35,958 bases of DNA from Methylococcaceae bacterium UBA662 (GCA_002299425.1 DBNW01000040.1:1-35958); one strand, 5' to 3'; positions 24,532 through 33,080 are shown, counted from the first letter of the stretch. The notes: generated by a model from the sequence alone, not told the origin. Program-made: numbers and translations.

Positions 24532-25704
24532 ATGTCAATACAAAGAATGATTGATTTGGATTTATCCGGGAAACGGGTTTTGATCCGGCAAGATTTGAAC
24601 GTACCCGTCAAAAATGGCCACGTAACCAGCGACATTCGTATTAAAGCCAGTGTGCCTACCATCCAGCAGGCCTTAGAAAAAGGCGCGGCGGTGATGGTGA
24701 TGTCTCATTTAGGCCGTCCCGAAGAAGGCTATTTTGATGAAGCCTCTTCAATGCAGCCGGTTGCCGAGTGTTTGTCCGCCTTATTGGACAAACCGGTGCG
24801 TTTGCAAAGAAATTGGCTGGAGGGTATTGACGTGGCACCGGGCGAAGTGGTCTTGTGCGAAAACGTCCGCTTTAATGTCGGTGAAGAGCAAAACAGCGAT
24901 GATCTGGGCCAAAAAATGGCCGCCTTGTGCGATATTTTTGTCATGGACGCCTTCGGCACCGCCCACAGGGCGCAGGCCTCCACCCACAGCGTGGCTAAAT
25001 TCGCCCCGGTTGCCTGTGCTGGGCCCTTGTTGTCCAGTGAGCTGGATGCTTTGGGCAAAGCTTTGGAAAACCCGGCCAAACCGTTGCTGGCGATTGTCGG
25101 CGGTTCTAAAGTTTCCACTAAGCTGACCGTATTGGAATCGCTCTCAAAGAAAGTGGACCAATTGATTGTCGGTGGCGGCATTGCCAACACGTTTATCGCC
25201 GCAGCGGGGTATTCGGTGGGCAAATCCTTGTATGAACCGGACCTAATCGGCGCGGCGCAACAGCTAATGGCGATCGCTAAACAAACCGGTTCAGACATTC
25301 CCATTCCGGTCGATGTAGTATGTGCTAAGGAATTTTCCGAAACCGCCGAAGCCACCGTGAAAAAAGTCACCGACATTGCCGAGGATGACTTGGTGCTGGA
25401 TATTGGCCCTGAAACCGCTGCCCTGTATGCCGACATGATCAAATCCGCCGGCACCGTCGTTTGGAACGGCCCGGTGGGGGTGTTTGAAATCGAACAATTC
25501 AGTCACGGTACCGAAGTGTTGGCCCAAGCCATTGCCGACAGTGCGGCTTTTTCCATTGCCGGCGGCGGCGATACCTTAGCGGCCATTGACCAATTCGGCG
25601 TCCATGACGGTATTTCGTACACTTCAACCGGTGGCGGGGCGTTTTTGGAATTTTTGGAAGGTAAAGAACTACCGGCGGTAGCGATTTTAAAATCCCGCCA
25701 GTAA
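24532..25704 (+). CDS. pgk: Phosphoglycerate kinase
   Basis: Glycolytic/Calvin-type enzyme that interconverts 1,3-bisphosphoglycerate + ADP and 3-phosphoglycerate + ATP. 390 residues from the chosen ATG, normal for bacteria. Landmarks: GKRVLIRQDLNVPVK (about 13-27), SHLGRPEEGY (about 59-68), MDAFGTAHRAQAST (about 139-152), LAIVGGSKVSTKLTVLESL (about 187-205), WNGPVGVFE (about 311-319) and the C-terminal AGGGDT...TGGGAFLE nucleotide region. The frame extends into the previous gene, but only the ATG at 24532 gives the family N-terminus; GAGAG lies upstream. The usual gap or pyk neighbours are absent. A terminator starts nine bases after the stop codon. Confidence 0.97.
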   Translation: MSIQRMIDLDLSGKRVLIRQDLNVPVKNGHVTSDIRIKASVPTIQQALEKGAAVMVMSHLGRPEEGYFDEASSMQPVAECLSALLDKPVRLQRNWLEGIDVAPGEVVLCENVRFNVGEEQNSDDLGQKMAALCDIFVMDAFGTAHRAQASTHSVAKFAPVACAGPLLSSELDALGKALENPAKPLLAIVGGSKVSTKLTVLESLSKKVDQLIVGGGIANTFIAAAGYSVGKSLYEPDLIGAAQQLMAIAKQTGSDIPIPVDVVCAKEFSETAEATVKKVTDIAEDDLVLDIGPETAALYADMIKSAGTVVWNGPVGVFEIEQFSHGTEVLAQAIADSAAFSIAGGGDTLAAIDQFGVHDGISYTSTGGGAFLEFLEGKELPAVAILKSRQ

Positions 25705-25712
25705 GTTGGCCA

Positions 25713-25745
25713 GGGGCTATAATCGAAGCCCCTTTTCTATTTTAT
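25713..25745 (+). terminator. Intrinsic terminator after pgk
   Basis: GGGGCT (25713-25718) and AGCCCC (25727-25732) form a six-pair stem with an eight-base loop, followed by TTTTCTATTTTAT. The end of the left arm and the loop also contain TATAAT (25718-25723), a perfect -10 hexamer without a good -35. Confidence 0.75.
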
Positions 25746-25748
25746 ACG

Positions 25749-25777
25749 TAAGCCCGTATCCGGGGCTTAGGTTTTTT
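25749..25777 (+). terminator. Terminator-like hairpin in the rpoZ leader
   Basis: TAAGCCC (25749-25755) pairs with GGGCTTA (25763-25769), followed by GG and six T (25772-25777). The U run ends 13 bases before the rpoZ ATG, with AAGG between. It is the second hairpin in 65 bases and may act as an attenuator for rpoZ-spoT. Confidence 0.6.
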
Positions 25778-25790
25778 ACAAGGTTTAGCA

Positions 25791-26030
25791 ATGGCAAGAA
25801 TTACAGTAGAAGATTGTTTGGACAAAGTGGAGAACCGCTTTAAGTTAGTTCTGTTGGCCAGTACTCGAGCCCGCCAATTAAGCCACGGTGCCCAAGAATT
25901 TGTGCCGCGCAATAAAGACAAAGATACCGTACTGGCCTTGCGTGAAATCGCCGCCGGCCATGTTAACGAAGACAATGTGGAGCACTTGCACCGCATCAAC
26001 GAGCCAGTGGAATACCCCTCTCTATTTTAA
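25791..26030 (+). CDS. rpoZ: RNA polymerase omega subunit
   Basis: Omega, 79 residues, promotes core RNA polymerase assembly and in E. coli forms part of one ppGpp-binding site. N-terminal ARITVEDCLDKVENRFKLVL and the helix STRARQLSHGA (about 24-34) are typical. It is slightly shorter than E. coli omega (91), ending PVEYPSLF. AAGG lies eight bases upstream of the ATG, immediately after a terminator-like hairpin. spoT begins 12 bases after the stop, the order found in enterobacteria; gmk, usually upstream of rpoZ, is absent and pgk takes that place. Confidence 0.95.
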   Translation: MARITVEDCLDKVENRFKLVLLASTRARQLSHGAQEFVPRNKDKDTVLALREIAAGHVNEDNVEHLHRINEPVEYPSLF

Positions 26031-26042
26031 ACGGCATCCGTC

Positions 26043-28211
26043 ATGCTGCCCGACACCCAGACCGCAGAAAGCGGAAAACTTCAGGAACAATTAGTAGGGC
26101 GGTTGTGTACGGCTTTGTCGGCTTACCTAGAACAGGTGCAAGTTGACGAATGCCGCAGGGCCTACGAATACGGTGCCCAAGCCCATGAAGGCCAGTACCG
26201 TAAAAGTGGTGAAGACTATATTTGCCACCCCGTTTCTGTGGCGATAATTCTGGCTGAAATGCGTATGGATGTGAACGGCGTGCTGGCCGGCATCCTGCAT
26301 GACGTGATGGAAGATTGCGATGTTAGTAAAAAAGAACTGGCCGCGGCATTTAACCCTGAAGTAGCGGAACTGGTCGATGGCGTCACCAAACTGACCCTAA
26401 TTGGTAACAAGTCGCGGGCCGAGGCGCAAGCGGAAAATGTCCGCAAGATGTTTTTTGCCATGGGCAAAGACTTGCGCGTCATCATGGTGAAATTGGCCGA
26501 CCGCTTGCACAATATGCAAACGCTCGGCGCCATGTCGGCGGAAAAAAAGCGCCGGATTGCCCGGGAAACCCTGGACATTTATGCCCCCATCGCCAACCGC
26601 TTGGGTATGAATGCCATCCGGCAGCAATTGGAAGCACTCAGTTTTGAGGCTGTTTATCCCATACGCTACGCGGTGTTAAAGCGAGCCGTGAAAAAATCCC
26701 GGGGCAACCGCCGGGAAATCATCAACACCATCAAAAATACCCTCACCCAACGCATGAGTGAGGCGGGCCTGGTCTGCGAAGTGTCCGGGCGGCAAAAAAA
26801 CTTGTGGAACATTTATGAAAAAATGCGGCAAAAAAAACTGGCCTTGTCGGCCGTTTTTGATGTCCATGCTTTTAGGGTATTTTGCCACGACATCGATAGC
26901 TGTTACCGGGCTTTAGGGGTTGTGCATAACCTGTACAAACCCATCCCCGGCCGGTTTAAGGACTACATCGCCCTGCCCAAGGCCAACGGCTACCAATCCC
27001 TGCACACCATCCTGATTGGCCCGCATGGCCTGCCCATAGAAATCCAAATCCGCACCCACGACATGCACCGCATGGCCGAATCGGGCATAGCCGCACACTG
27101 GCTGTACAAATCCGACGATGACAAGGGCGAAAGCTTCAAGGCGCGGGCCAATGAATGGCTGCGCGATTTTTTGGAAATCCAAAAATCCGCCGGCGACTCG
27201 CTGGAGTTCATCGACAATTTAAAAATCGATTTATTCCCCCAAGAAGTGTTTGTGTTCACCCCTAAGGGCGGCATTATCAAGCTGCCGCGCGGTGCTACCG
27301 TGGTGGATTTTGCCTACGCCGTCCACACCGATATTGGCAATACCTGCATTTCCGCGCGTATCGACCAACAGTTAGCGCCCCTGCAAACCAAGCTGGAAAA
27401 CGGCATGACCGTGGAAGTCATCACCGCCGTTTGGCAAAAACCCAACCCCTCGTGGCTGGATTTTGTCAACACGGCTAAGGCGCGCACCAGCATCCGCAGT
27501 TACTTAAAGCATTTCAAGCAAAAGGAAGCGATAGCGTTGGGCAGGCGGCTGTTGGAAAAAGAGTTGCAGGGCAGCGGCCTGTACTTGGAGAGCATCGACC
27601 CGGTACGGTTAACGAAGCTGTTGAAAGTGGCCGGTATGCACTCGCTAGACGAGTTGCTGGAAAATATCGGCTTTGGCAACAAAATGCCGTTTCTGGTGGC
27701 CAGGCAACTGGCTCAGGTAGATGTCAATGCCCATGTCAAATTGGACGGCCCGGCTCATGGGCAGAAAAACCCCTTGGTGATAAAAGGCACCGAAGGCATG
27801 GTCATCACCTTGGCCAAGTGTTGCCGCCCTATCCCCGGAGATGCCATCATCGGCTTTTTTAACCCCGGCAAAGGCATCGTCATCCACAATCACGAATGCC
27901 GTACTCGGGGCATAGCCCGCAGCAAACACAGCAACTGGCTGGATGTGGAATGGTGCCAGGATATCACCGGCGACTTTCCGGTTGACCTGCGCCTGGAAAT
28001 TCTCAACCAACGTGGAGCCTTAGCGACCGTAGCGTCGACTATTTCCGAATACGATTCCAACATTGAAAACGTCGCCGTGGTGTCGCAAGACGACCGTGTC
28101 GGCGTAGATTTGATCACCTTGACGGTAAAAAACCGGGTGCATTTAGCGCGCATTTTACGGCGACTAAAGGAATTGCCCATTGTCTTGAAACTCACCCGCA
28201 TCAAAGCGTAA
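26043..28211 (+). CDS. spoT: Bifunctional (p)ppGpp synthetase/hydrolase SpoT
   Basis: Makes and degrades the alarmone (p)ppGpp in the stringent response. 722 residues. The HD hydrolase domain (about 40-190) has HPVSVAIILAEM with its His near 62, HDVMEDC near 86-92 and LADRLHNMQTL near 149, so hydrolase ligands are present. The synthetase domain (about 250-365) carries PGRFKDYIALPKANGYQSLHT with the RFKD signature of bifunctional enzymes. The TGS domain spans about 400-460 (VFVFTPKGGIIKLPRGATVVDFAY) and the ACT domain the last 80 residues (RLEILNQRGALATVASTI). The ATG is 12 bases after rpoZ. No RelA paralogue is in the window. Confidence 0.96.
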   Translation: MLPDTQTAESGKLQEQLVGRLCTALSAYLEQVQVDECRRAYEYGAQAHEGQYRKSGEDYICHPVSVAIILAEMRMDVNGVLAGILHDVMEDCDVSKKELAAAFNPEVAELVDGVTKLTLIGNKSRAEAQAENVRKMFFAMGKDLRVIMVKLADRLHNMQTLGAMSAEKKRRIARETLDIYAPIANRLGMNAIRQQLEALSFEAVYPIRYAVLKRAVKKSRGNRREIINTIKNTLTQRMSEAGLVCEVSGRQKNLWNIYEKMRQKKLALSAVFDVHAFRVFCHDIDSCYRALGVVHNLYKPIPGRFKDYIALPKANGYQSLHTILIGPHGLPIEIQIRTHDMHRMAESGIAAHWLYKSDDDKGESFKARANEWLRDFLEIQKSAGDSLEFIDNLKIDLFPQEVFVFTPKGGIIKLPRGATVVDFAYAVHTDIGNTCISARIDQQLAPLQTKLENGMTVEVITAVWQKPNPSWLDFVNTAKARTSIRSYLKHFKQKEAIALGRRLLEKELQGSGLYLESIDPVRLTKLLKVAGMHSLDELLENIGFGNKMPFLVARQLAQVDVNAHVKLDGPAHGQKNPLVIKGTEGMVITLAKCCRPIPGDAIIGFFNPGKGIVIHNHECRTRGIARSKHSNWLDVEWCQDITGDFPVDLRLEILNQRGALATVASTISEYDSNIENVAVVSQDDRVGVDLITLTVKNRVHLARILRRLKELPIVLKLTRIKA

Positions 28212-28234
28212 AGCGTGCAGTCGCTAAAAACGTC

Positions 28235-28274
28235 TCCGGTGCGGCTTTAGTCCGTGCCAACCCCAGCACCCGGA
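28235..28274 (-). terminator. Imperfect hairpin between spoT and fetB, possible terminator
   Basis: TCCGGTGC (28235-28242) pairs with GCACCCGGA (28266-28274) with one bulged base, and a short GGC/GCC pairing lies inside the long loop. On the minus strand it is followed a few bases later by five T, so it might end fetAB transcription. The U run is offset and the stem has a bulge, so this is uncertain. Confidence 0.3.
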
Positions 28275-28295
28275 CGGGTCGTAAGAATGCCCGCT

Positions 28296-29084
28296 CTACG
28301 GTGAGTTTTTGTTGATTTTTAAAATATCAAGTTCATTGAATGCCTTGTTTAAACTTAGTTTTAAGCTAAGCAAACAAGCCAGCGTGGTGCAGGTAAAAAT
28401 CCCGACCATGATGGCGATTTGGTATTTCACCGCCAGCCAGGGTTCACTGCCCCCCAAAATTTGGCCAGTCATCATGCCCGGCAGCGACACTAAGCCCATG
28501 GTAGACATGCTGGCAATAGTCGGGCTGAGTGCCGCCTTGATGGATTCTAAAAAATAAGGCCGCACCGCTTCCCATCGCGTAGCGCCTAACAACAAGTAAG
28601 TCAGGTATTCCTGCTCATTTTTGCGCAATGACGAATAAAAACGCTCCAGGGCGATGACCGTGCTTTGTAGGCAATTGCCTAGCACCATGCCGGCCAACGG
28701 CACTAGGTAGCGGGCATCGTAAAAATGTGGGGTTTGAATGACCAACACCATCAAATACAACGTTACAAAAACTGTACTGAACGCAATAGCGGCAAATGTG
28801 GTTAAGAAAAAATGCCGCCTGCTAAGACCTGCCCGCTTCAGTATGCTGAAATCAGCCACGACCAGCATCACCAAAACCCACAGGCTATTTAGGGCTGGGT
28901 CGTTCAGTGCAAACAAGGTTTTTAAATAAATTCCTACTAAACCCAGTTGCACGGTCATGCGCAACAGGCTGGTGAGAATATCGCGGCTGAGTTTCAGACC
29001 AATGACCTGAAGCAAACCCAAAGGCAACAAAGCCAGGGCATAAAGCACCGCCATTTGCGGCGGTTCTATGTCAAGGGTAGTCAT
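28296..29084 (-). CDS. fetB: FetB-type ABC transporter permease (UPF0014)
   Basis: 262-residue membrane protein of the UPF0014 family, whose E. coli member FetB exports iron with FetA and protects against iron-mediated oxidative stress. About seven hydrophobic segments are visible (for example around 10-30, 55-75, 85-105, 122-142, 186-206 and 215-240). Signature blocks are LLRMTVQLGLVGIYL (about 40-54), YLVPLAGMVLGNCLQSTVIALERF (about 124-147) and SPTIASMSTMGLVSLPGMMTGQILGG (about 184-209). I chose the ATG at 29084, which overlaps fetA by 14 bases; a TTG four codons upstream is the alternative. It is the second gene of a two-gene operon and convergent with spoT. Confidence 0.9.
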   Translation of the reverse strand: MTTLDIEPPQMAVLYALALLPLGLLQVIGLKLSRDILTSLLRMTVQLGLVGIYLKTLFALNDPALNSLWVLVMLVVADFSILKRAGLSRRHFFLTTFAAIAFSTVFVTLYLMVLVIQTPHFYDARYLVPLAGMVLGNCLQSTVIALERFYSSLRKNEQEYLTYLLLGATRWEAVRPYFLESIKAALSPTIASMSTMGLVSLPGMMTGQILGGSEPWLAVKYQIAIMVGIFTCTTLACLLSLKLSLNKAFNELDILKINKNSP

Positions 29085-29730
29085 GTTGTATGCCAACCAA
29101 TTGGCCTTGTTGCAAGGTATAAATGGTATCGCAGCGGGCTAGCCACTCCGGATCATAGGCCACTGACAGCAGGGTGGTTTCGGTTTGAAAACAAACGTTA
29201 TAAACCGCTTGCTTGCTGTCCGCGTCCAGGGCACTGGTCACTTCGTCGAGCAGGTACAAAGATTTGCCCATGAGCAAGCCGCGCGCTAAAGCCACTCGCT
29301 GCTTTTCTCCGCCCGAAATGCACCCGGTTTGTTGTTCGAGCACGTGCGCTGGCAAATCTAAACGGGCCAGCATTTCAACGAGCCGCTGCCTAGAGGGTTT
29401 GTGTGGCGAGTGCGCTTTGAATTGAAAGGGCAGCAACAAGGCTTCTTGCACTGTCTGCGCCGCCAAAATGGGTTCTTGGCTGATATAGATGGCGTCATGG
29501 CGGATGGTTTGGATGACTGGGGCTGTTAATGGTTGGCCATTAAACAAAATTTTGCCTTGGCTAATCGTGTGCAAACCCAGCAGTGCCTTCAATACCGTGC
29601 TTTTGCCTGCCCCTGATTTGCCGTGGAAAGCCGCTTTTTCACCCGTGTTCAGCGTAAAACTGATATCGGCTAACAGGGTCTTGTCTTGTGCCGTGATGGT
29701 GACACGATCAAATTCGATGAGGGGGGGCAT
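29071..29730 (-). CDS. fetA: FetA-type ABC transporter ATP-binding protein
   Basis: 219-residue nucleotide-binding subunit, the ATPase partner of the overlapping fetB. Walker A GKSGAGKST lies at about residues 37-45, a Q-loop in ISQEPILAAQ near 84-93, the ABC signature ISGGEKQRVALARGL at about 138-152, and Walker B LYLLDEVTSALD at about 158-169. The combination with a UPF0014 permease makes iron export the best guess, although related pairs have also been called YbbL/YbbM without a fixed substrate. The start ATG is followed by seven C in a row (codons 2-4), and no convincing ribosome site precedes it. The intergenic space upstream (29731-29958) shows no clear element. Confidence 0.9.
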   Translation of the reverse strand: MPPLIEFDRVTITAQDKTLLADISFTLNTGEKAAFHGKSGAGKSTVLKALLGLHTISQGKILFNGQPLTAPVIQTIRHDAIYISQEPILAAQTVQEALLLPFQFKAHSPHKPSRQRLVEMLARLDLPAHVLEQQTGCISGGEKQRVALARGLLMGKSLYLLDEVTSALDADSKQAVYNVCFQTETTLLSVAYDPEWLARCDTIYTLQQGQLVGIQHDYP

Positions 29731-29958
29731 TGTTTTTAGTTGCGGGTCATGGGGGTGTCAGTGCAAACGGCTGGGTCCGTTGTGGCGCGGGCCGATTGCC
29801 GTGGCATGCGCTAAACCGTTTGCCTTCAATGCTATAAAAAAACCACAGTGGCTTCGGGATGCCGGAAACGACGGTGTTCGGACATCGGTTTAGTGGGCTG
29901 GCGTTTATAAGCACGCTGCCGCGTGCCTTAGCGCATTCTACTACGGACTAAAATCAAA

Positions 29959-29987
29959 CTGACTAAGCTTAGCATAACCGATATTAT
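29959..29987 (+). promoter_or_regulatory. Candidate promoter for pip-ubiX-glycosyltransferase operon
   Basis: CTGACT (29959-29964) and TATTAT (29982-29987) with a 17-base spacer, 4 of 6 and 5 of 6 matches. Predicted start is near 29995, downstream of the in-frame TTG at 29987, which supports the ATG at 30026 as the pip start. A perfect palindrome CTAAGCTTAG (29963-29972) sits in the spacer and could be an operator. The rest of the 295-base gap from fetA shows nothing I can assign. Confidence 0.4.
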
Positions 29988-30025
29988 TGGCGACCCCAAT
30001 TCAGTCGTTGCCGTCCAAATCATCC

Positions 30026-30985
30026 ATGAAAACCCTTTATCCTGAAATTGAACCTTGCCAAACATTCTATTTGCCAACGGCTAGCCCACACGAGATTTAC
30101 GTTGAGTTGTCCGGCAACCCGAACGGCATACCGGTTGTTTTTTTGCACGGCGGCCCGTGTTCGGGCACCAAACCCGAGCATCGGCGTTTTTTTAACCCGG
30201 ACTGCTACCGAATTATTTTGTTTGACCAACGCGGGTGCGGGCACTCTAAGCCGTTTGGCGAATTGGCGCAGAACACCACTCAGGATTTAGTGGACGACAT
30301 GGAACGTATCCGAGCGCAATTAGGGATAAGTCAATGGTTGGTGTTTGGCGGCTCTTGGGGGGCTGCTTTAGCTTTGTTGTACGCCCAGCAGCATCCGCAA
30401 GCGGTCAGCGGATTGGTACTGCGCGCCGTGTTTTTGGCTCGGGGCAAGGATAGGGATTGGTTTGGCGAAAGCGGGGCGGGGCGTATCTATCCCCAAGCCT
30501 GGCAAGCCTTACTGGAAACCCTGCCTGAACACACCGGCGAAAATTTTGTGGACGGTTTATGGGCCGTACTCTGGGGTGACGATGAACTGGCTCGGCGTCG
30601 GGCGGCACGGGCCTGGTTGGCCTGGGGCGCACAAGTGGCGTTGGGTAATTTATACCAACCGGGGCGGCAAGAAGGGTCCGTGACCGAGGATGCAGTCAAA
30701 CAAGCCAAAATGGAATTGCATTACGCCCGGCATCATTATTTTGTCACTGAAAACCAGATACTGGAAAACTGTGCTTCGTTAAAAGCCATGCCCGTTGTCA
30801 TTATCCACGGTCGCCAAGACCTGCTTTGCCCAATGGAGGCGGGCTTTCGGCTACACCAAGCACTGCCCCAGGCGGACTATGTGGTGTTGCCAAACGCTGG
30901 CCATATCGCCCAGCACGCAGAGATGGTGGCTGCCTTAGTTGCCGCCACGGACCGCTTCGCTAAACAGTTAGACAGGATGAGCTAA
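30026..30985 (+). CDS. pip: Prolyl aminopeptidase
   Basis: Alpha/beta-hydrolase that removes N-terminal proline from peptides, 319 residues, close to the usual 310-320 of proteobacterial Pip. The N-terminal PEIEPCQTFYLP, FDQRGCGHSKP (about 66-76) and the nucleophile elbow GGSWGAALAL with Ser110 identify the family. The remaining triad residues should be Asp in HGRQDLLCP and His in NAGHIAQH near the C-terminus. The oxyanion motif normally HGGPG reads HGGPCSG (41-47), with Cys in place of Gly. It overlaps ubiX by one base (TAATG). A longer frame starting at TTG 29987 was rejected because the family N-terminus begins at the ATG. Confidence 0.94.
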   Translation: MKTLYPEIEPCQTFYLPTASPHEIYVELSGNPNGIPVVFLHGGPCSGTKPEHRRFFNPDCYRIILFDQRGCGHSKPFGELAQNTTQDLVDDMERIRAQLGISQWLVFGGSWGAALALLYAQQHPQAVSGLVLRAVFLARGKDRDWFGESGAGRIYPQAWQALLETLPEHTGENFVDGLWAVLWGDDELARRRAARAWLAWGAQVALGNLYQPGRQEGSVTEDAVKQAKMELHYARHHYFVTENQILENCASLKAMPVVIIHGRQDLLCPMEAGFRLHQALPQADYVVLPNAGHIAQHAEMVAALVAATDRFAKQLDRMS

Positions 30986-31557
30986 TGGCAGCGCAACGCT
31001 TGATTGTCGGCATGACCGGTGCCACCGGGGCAATTTATGGCGTCAGACTGTTGCAGGTGCTTAAAGAGCGGGCGGATTGGGAAACCCATCTGATCATCTC
31101 TAAAGCCGGTCTGATCAATTTAAAATACGAGTTGGCTATGGCGAGGTCGGCGCTGCATGAGTTGGCTGATGTGGTACATGGCATAGACGACATCGCCGCC
31201 TCGATTGCCAGCGGTTCTTTTAAGACCGAGGGCATGGTGGTTGCGCCGTGTTCCATGAAAACGCTGGCCGCTATTGCCCACGGTTTTGGCGACAATTTGA
31301 TTGCTAGGGCAGCCGATGTGGCTTTAAAAGAACGCCGCCGGTTGGTGTTGATGCCACGAGAAACACCGCTGAATTTGGCCCATATCCGCAACATGGCCAG
31401 CGTCACCGAAATGGGCGGCATTATTTATCCGCCCATGCCGGCTTTTTACACCCAGCCTAATTCAGTCGCGGCGATGGTCGATGAAGGAGTGGGCCGGGTT
31501 TTGGCTTTCTTCGGCGTTGATGTGACCGGGCTGGTCAGGCCGTGGCAGGGCTTGTGA
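30985..31557 (+). CDS. ubiX: Flavin prenyltransferase UbiX
   Basis: Attaches a dimethylallyl group to FMN to make the prenylated flavin cofactor used by UbiD-type decarboxylases, chiefly in ubiquinone synthesis. 190 residues, standard. The N-terminal IVGMTGATGAIYGVRLL (about 7-23), GSFKTEGMVVAPCSMKTLAA (about 77-96) and ERRRLVLMPRETPLNLAHIRNM (about 116-137) are diagnostic. Its partner ubiD is not in the window. The start overlaps the pip stop (TAATG), and the stop overlaps the next gene's GTG by four bases (GTGA), so all three genes should be translated in a coupled fashion. Confidence 0.96.
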   Translation: MAAQRLIVGMTGATGAIYGVRLLQVLKERADWETHLIISKAGLINLKYELAMARSALHELADVVHGIDDIAASIASGSFKTEGMVVAPCSMKTLAAIAHGFGDNLIARAADVALKERRRLVLMPRETPLNLAHIRNMASVTEMGGIIYPPMPAFYTQPNSVAAMVDEGVGRVLAFFGVDVTGLVRPWQGL

Positions 31558-33080
31558 ACGTTACAGCGTACCCCTTGGAAAAAGTTTTAGATTGGATTAA
31601 TGCCCACATAATCGCTCTGATAGCCCTTGTGTTTGTTGTGCGAATGCTGTTTTTATTCACCAATGGCTTGGATTTAGTCGGTGATGAAAGCTATTACTGG
31701 GATTGGTCGCGCATCCCTGATTGGTGTTATTACAGTAAACCGCCCCTGGTGGCTTGGCTGATAGGTCTGGCGACTTTTTTAGGCGGTGATAACACAGCGG
31801 TGGTGCGGATTCCGGCAGTGATTTTAGGAACAGTGACCTTGGCCTATTGTTATGCTACGGCCCAGTGTTTTTATTCACCCCGGGCGGGCGCATTGACGGT
31901 GTTGTTTTTGTTGGCTACCCCGTTCACGGTGTTGTCCAATTTCGTCATGACCATCGACCCGCCCTTGTTCTGTTTTTGGATCATGACCCTGTATTACTGG
32001 CACAAAGCCTTGTTCGAGCAGCAACAACGCGCCTGGTTTTGGGCGGGTCTGGCAAGCGCAGCGGCGATTTTGAGCAAACAAGCCGCCTTATTGTTACCCG
32101 TGCTGCTGCTGGTTTTTCTGCTGCTTGACCCACAGCGGCGGCGGCATTTTAAGCGCGAATTCTGGTTTTATCTGCTGCCCATCGGCGTTTCCCTAGTGCC
32201 TATTTTGCTATGGAATGCGAACCATGACTGGGTCATGTTCGACCATAGCACAAACCATTTTGGCAGCCCTGAGGCCGTGACGCTGGCGGCGCGGTTTAGC
32301 CAGGCGGGCGTGTTTGTCTTGTACCAACTGCTGTTAGTTTCCCCGGTGTTGTTTGTGTTGGCGGCGGCGGTTGGCCTTAAGGCCTGTTGGCAGTTTCGTC
32401 GCCTAACGGCCCAGGAGCAGTTAGTGACGCTGATGGGTCCGGTGTTGTTGCTTGGAATTGGGGTTTTGAGCCTGATGCAAAAAGTGCAGGGCAACTGGCC
32501 GCTGCCTTTTTACTTGAGTACCTTGATTTTGTTAAGCGGGCAATGTTTAGCTAAGAACAGACGTCGCGCCGTTAAGGGCGGCTTAGTGACCGGATTCGGC
32601 ATGGTGGTGGTCACGTATCTATTGCCGTTGTTGATCAGCGTTTTTAATCTTCACAATACCCCGATTGACCCTACTTTTCGCTTTCGGCATTGGTCGGAGT
32701 TGGCTAGAACGCTTGATGCGGCCAAGCAAAAAATAGAAATAGGGCTGGAAACACCCTTCATACTGACCGTTGGCCATCGCTTTTTGGCCAGCCAACTGGC
32801 TTTTTATTTGCCCGGTCAGCCTAAGGTTTACCGTTACGAGCCCACCGGGCAGACGGCCTCGCAGTACGAAGTGTGGCCAGGGCCGGTTGACAAAATCGGG
32901 AACAACGCTTTCATTGTTTCCGAGCAGACGGAAACAGCACTGCCTGCGCAGCTGAAAGCCGTTTTTCAGCACGTTTACCCGCTAGGTTCGGTGCCCTCCC
33001 CCATGAACAAAAAGAGCCGTTATTATTTGTTTCTAGGGGAGGGCTTAACACGCTGGCCACCGCAGCCTGTAAGCCATTAA
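31554..33080 (+). CDS. Glycosyltransferase family 39 (ArnT/PMT-like) membrane protein
   Basis: 508-residue membrane glycosyltransferase. An N-terminal hydrophobic helix (about 18-36) is followed by the first periplasmic loop LDLVGDESYYWDWSR, with the acidic pair Asp44-Glu45 typical of GT39 enzymes, and KPPLVAWLIGL (about 60-70). About ten further hydrophobic stretches run to residue 370, then a soluble C-terminal domain. Such enzymes move sugars from polyprenyl phosphate carriers to lipid A or proteins; the acceptor here is unknown. I chose the GTG at 31554, which overlaps the ubiX stop as GTGA and has CAGGG upstream; an earlier GTG at 31542 is possible. No arn genes are nearby. Confidence 0.85.
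   Translation: MNVTAYPLEKVLDWINAHIIALIALVFVVRMLFLFTNGLDLVGDESYYWDWSRIPDWCYYSKPPLVAWLIGLATFLGGDNTAVVRIPAVILGTVTLAYCYATAQCFYSPRAGALTVLFLLATPFTVLSNFVMTIDPPLFCFWIMTLYYWHKALFEQQQRAWFWAGLASAAAILSKQAALLLPVLLLVFLLLDPQRRRHFKREFWFYLLPIGVSLVPILLWNANHDWVMFDHSTNHFGSPEAVTLAARFSQAGVFVLYQLLLVSPVLFVLAAAVGLKACWQFRRLTAQEQLVTLMGPVLLLGIGVLSLMQKVQGNWPLPFYLSTLILLSGQCLAKNRRRAVKGGLVTGFGMVVVTYLLPLLISVFNLHNTPIDPTFRFRHWSELARTLDAAKQKIEIGLETPFILTVGHRFLASQLAFYLPGQPKVYRYEPTGQTASQYEVWPGPVDKIGNNAFIVSEQTETALPAQLKAVFQHVYPLGSVPSPMNKKSRYYLFLGEGLTRWPPQPVSH

Noticed and set aside
24729..25454. 241-codon minus-strand open frame across pgk
   Set aside because: It is antisense to a highly conserved gene and its translation shows no family resemblance; it arises from codon bias in the sense strand.
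29987..30025. TTG start 13 codons upstream for pip
   Set aside because: No family similarity in the added residues and the predicted transcript starts after the TTG.
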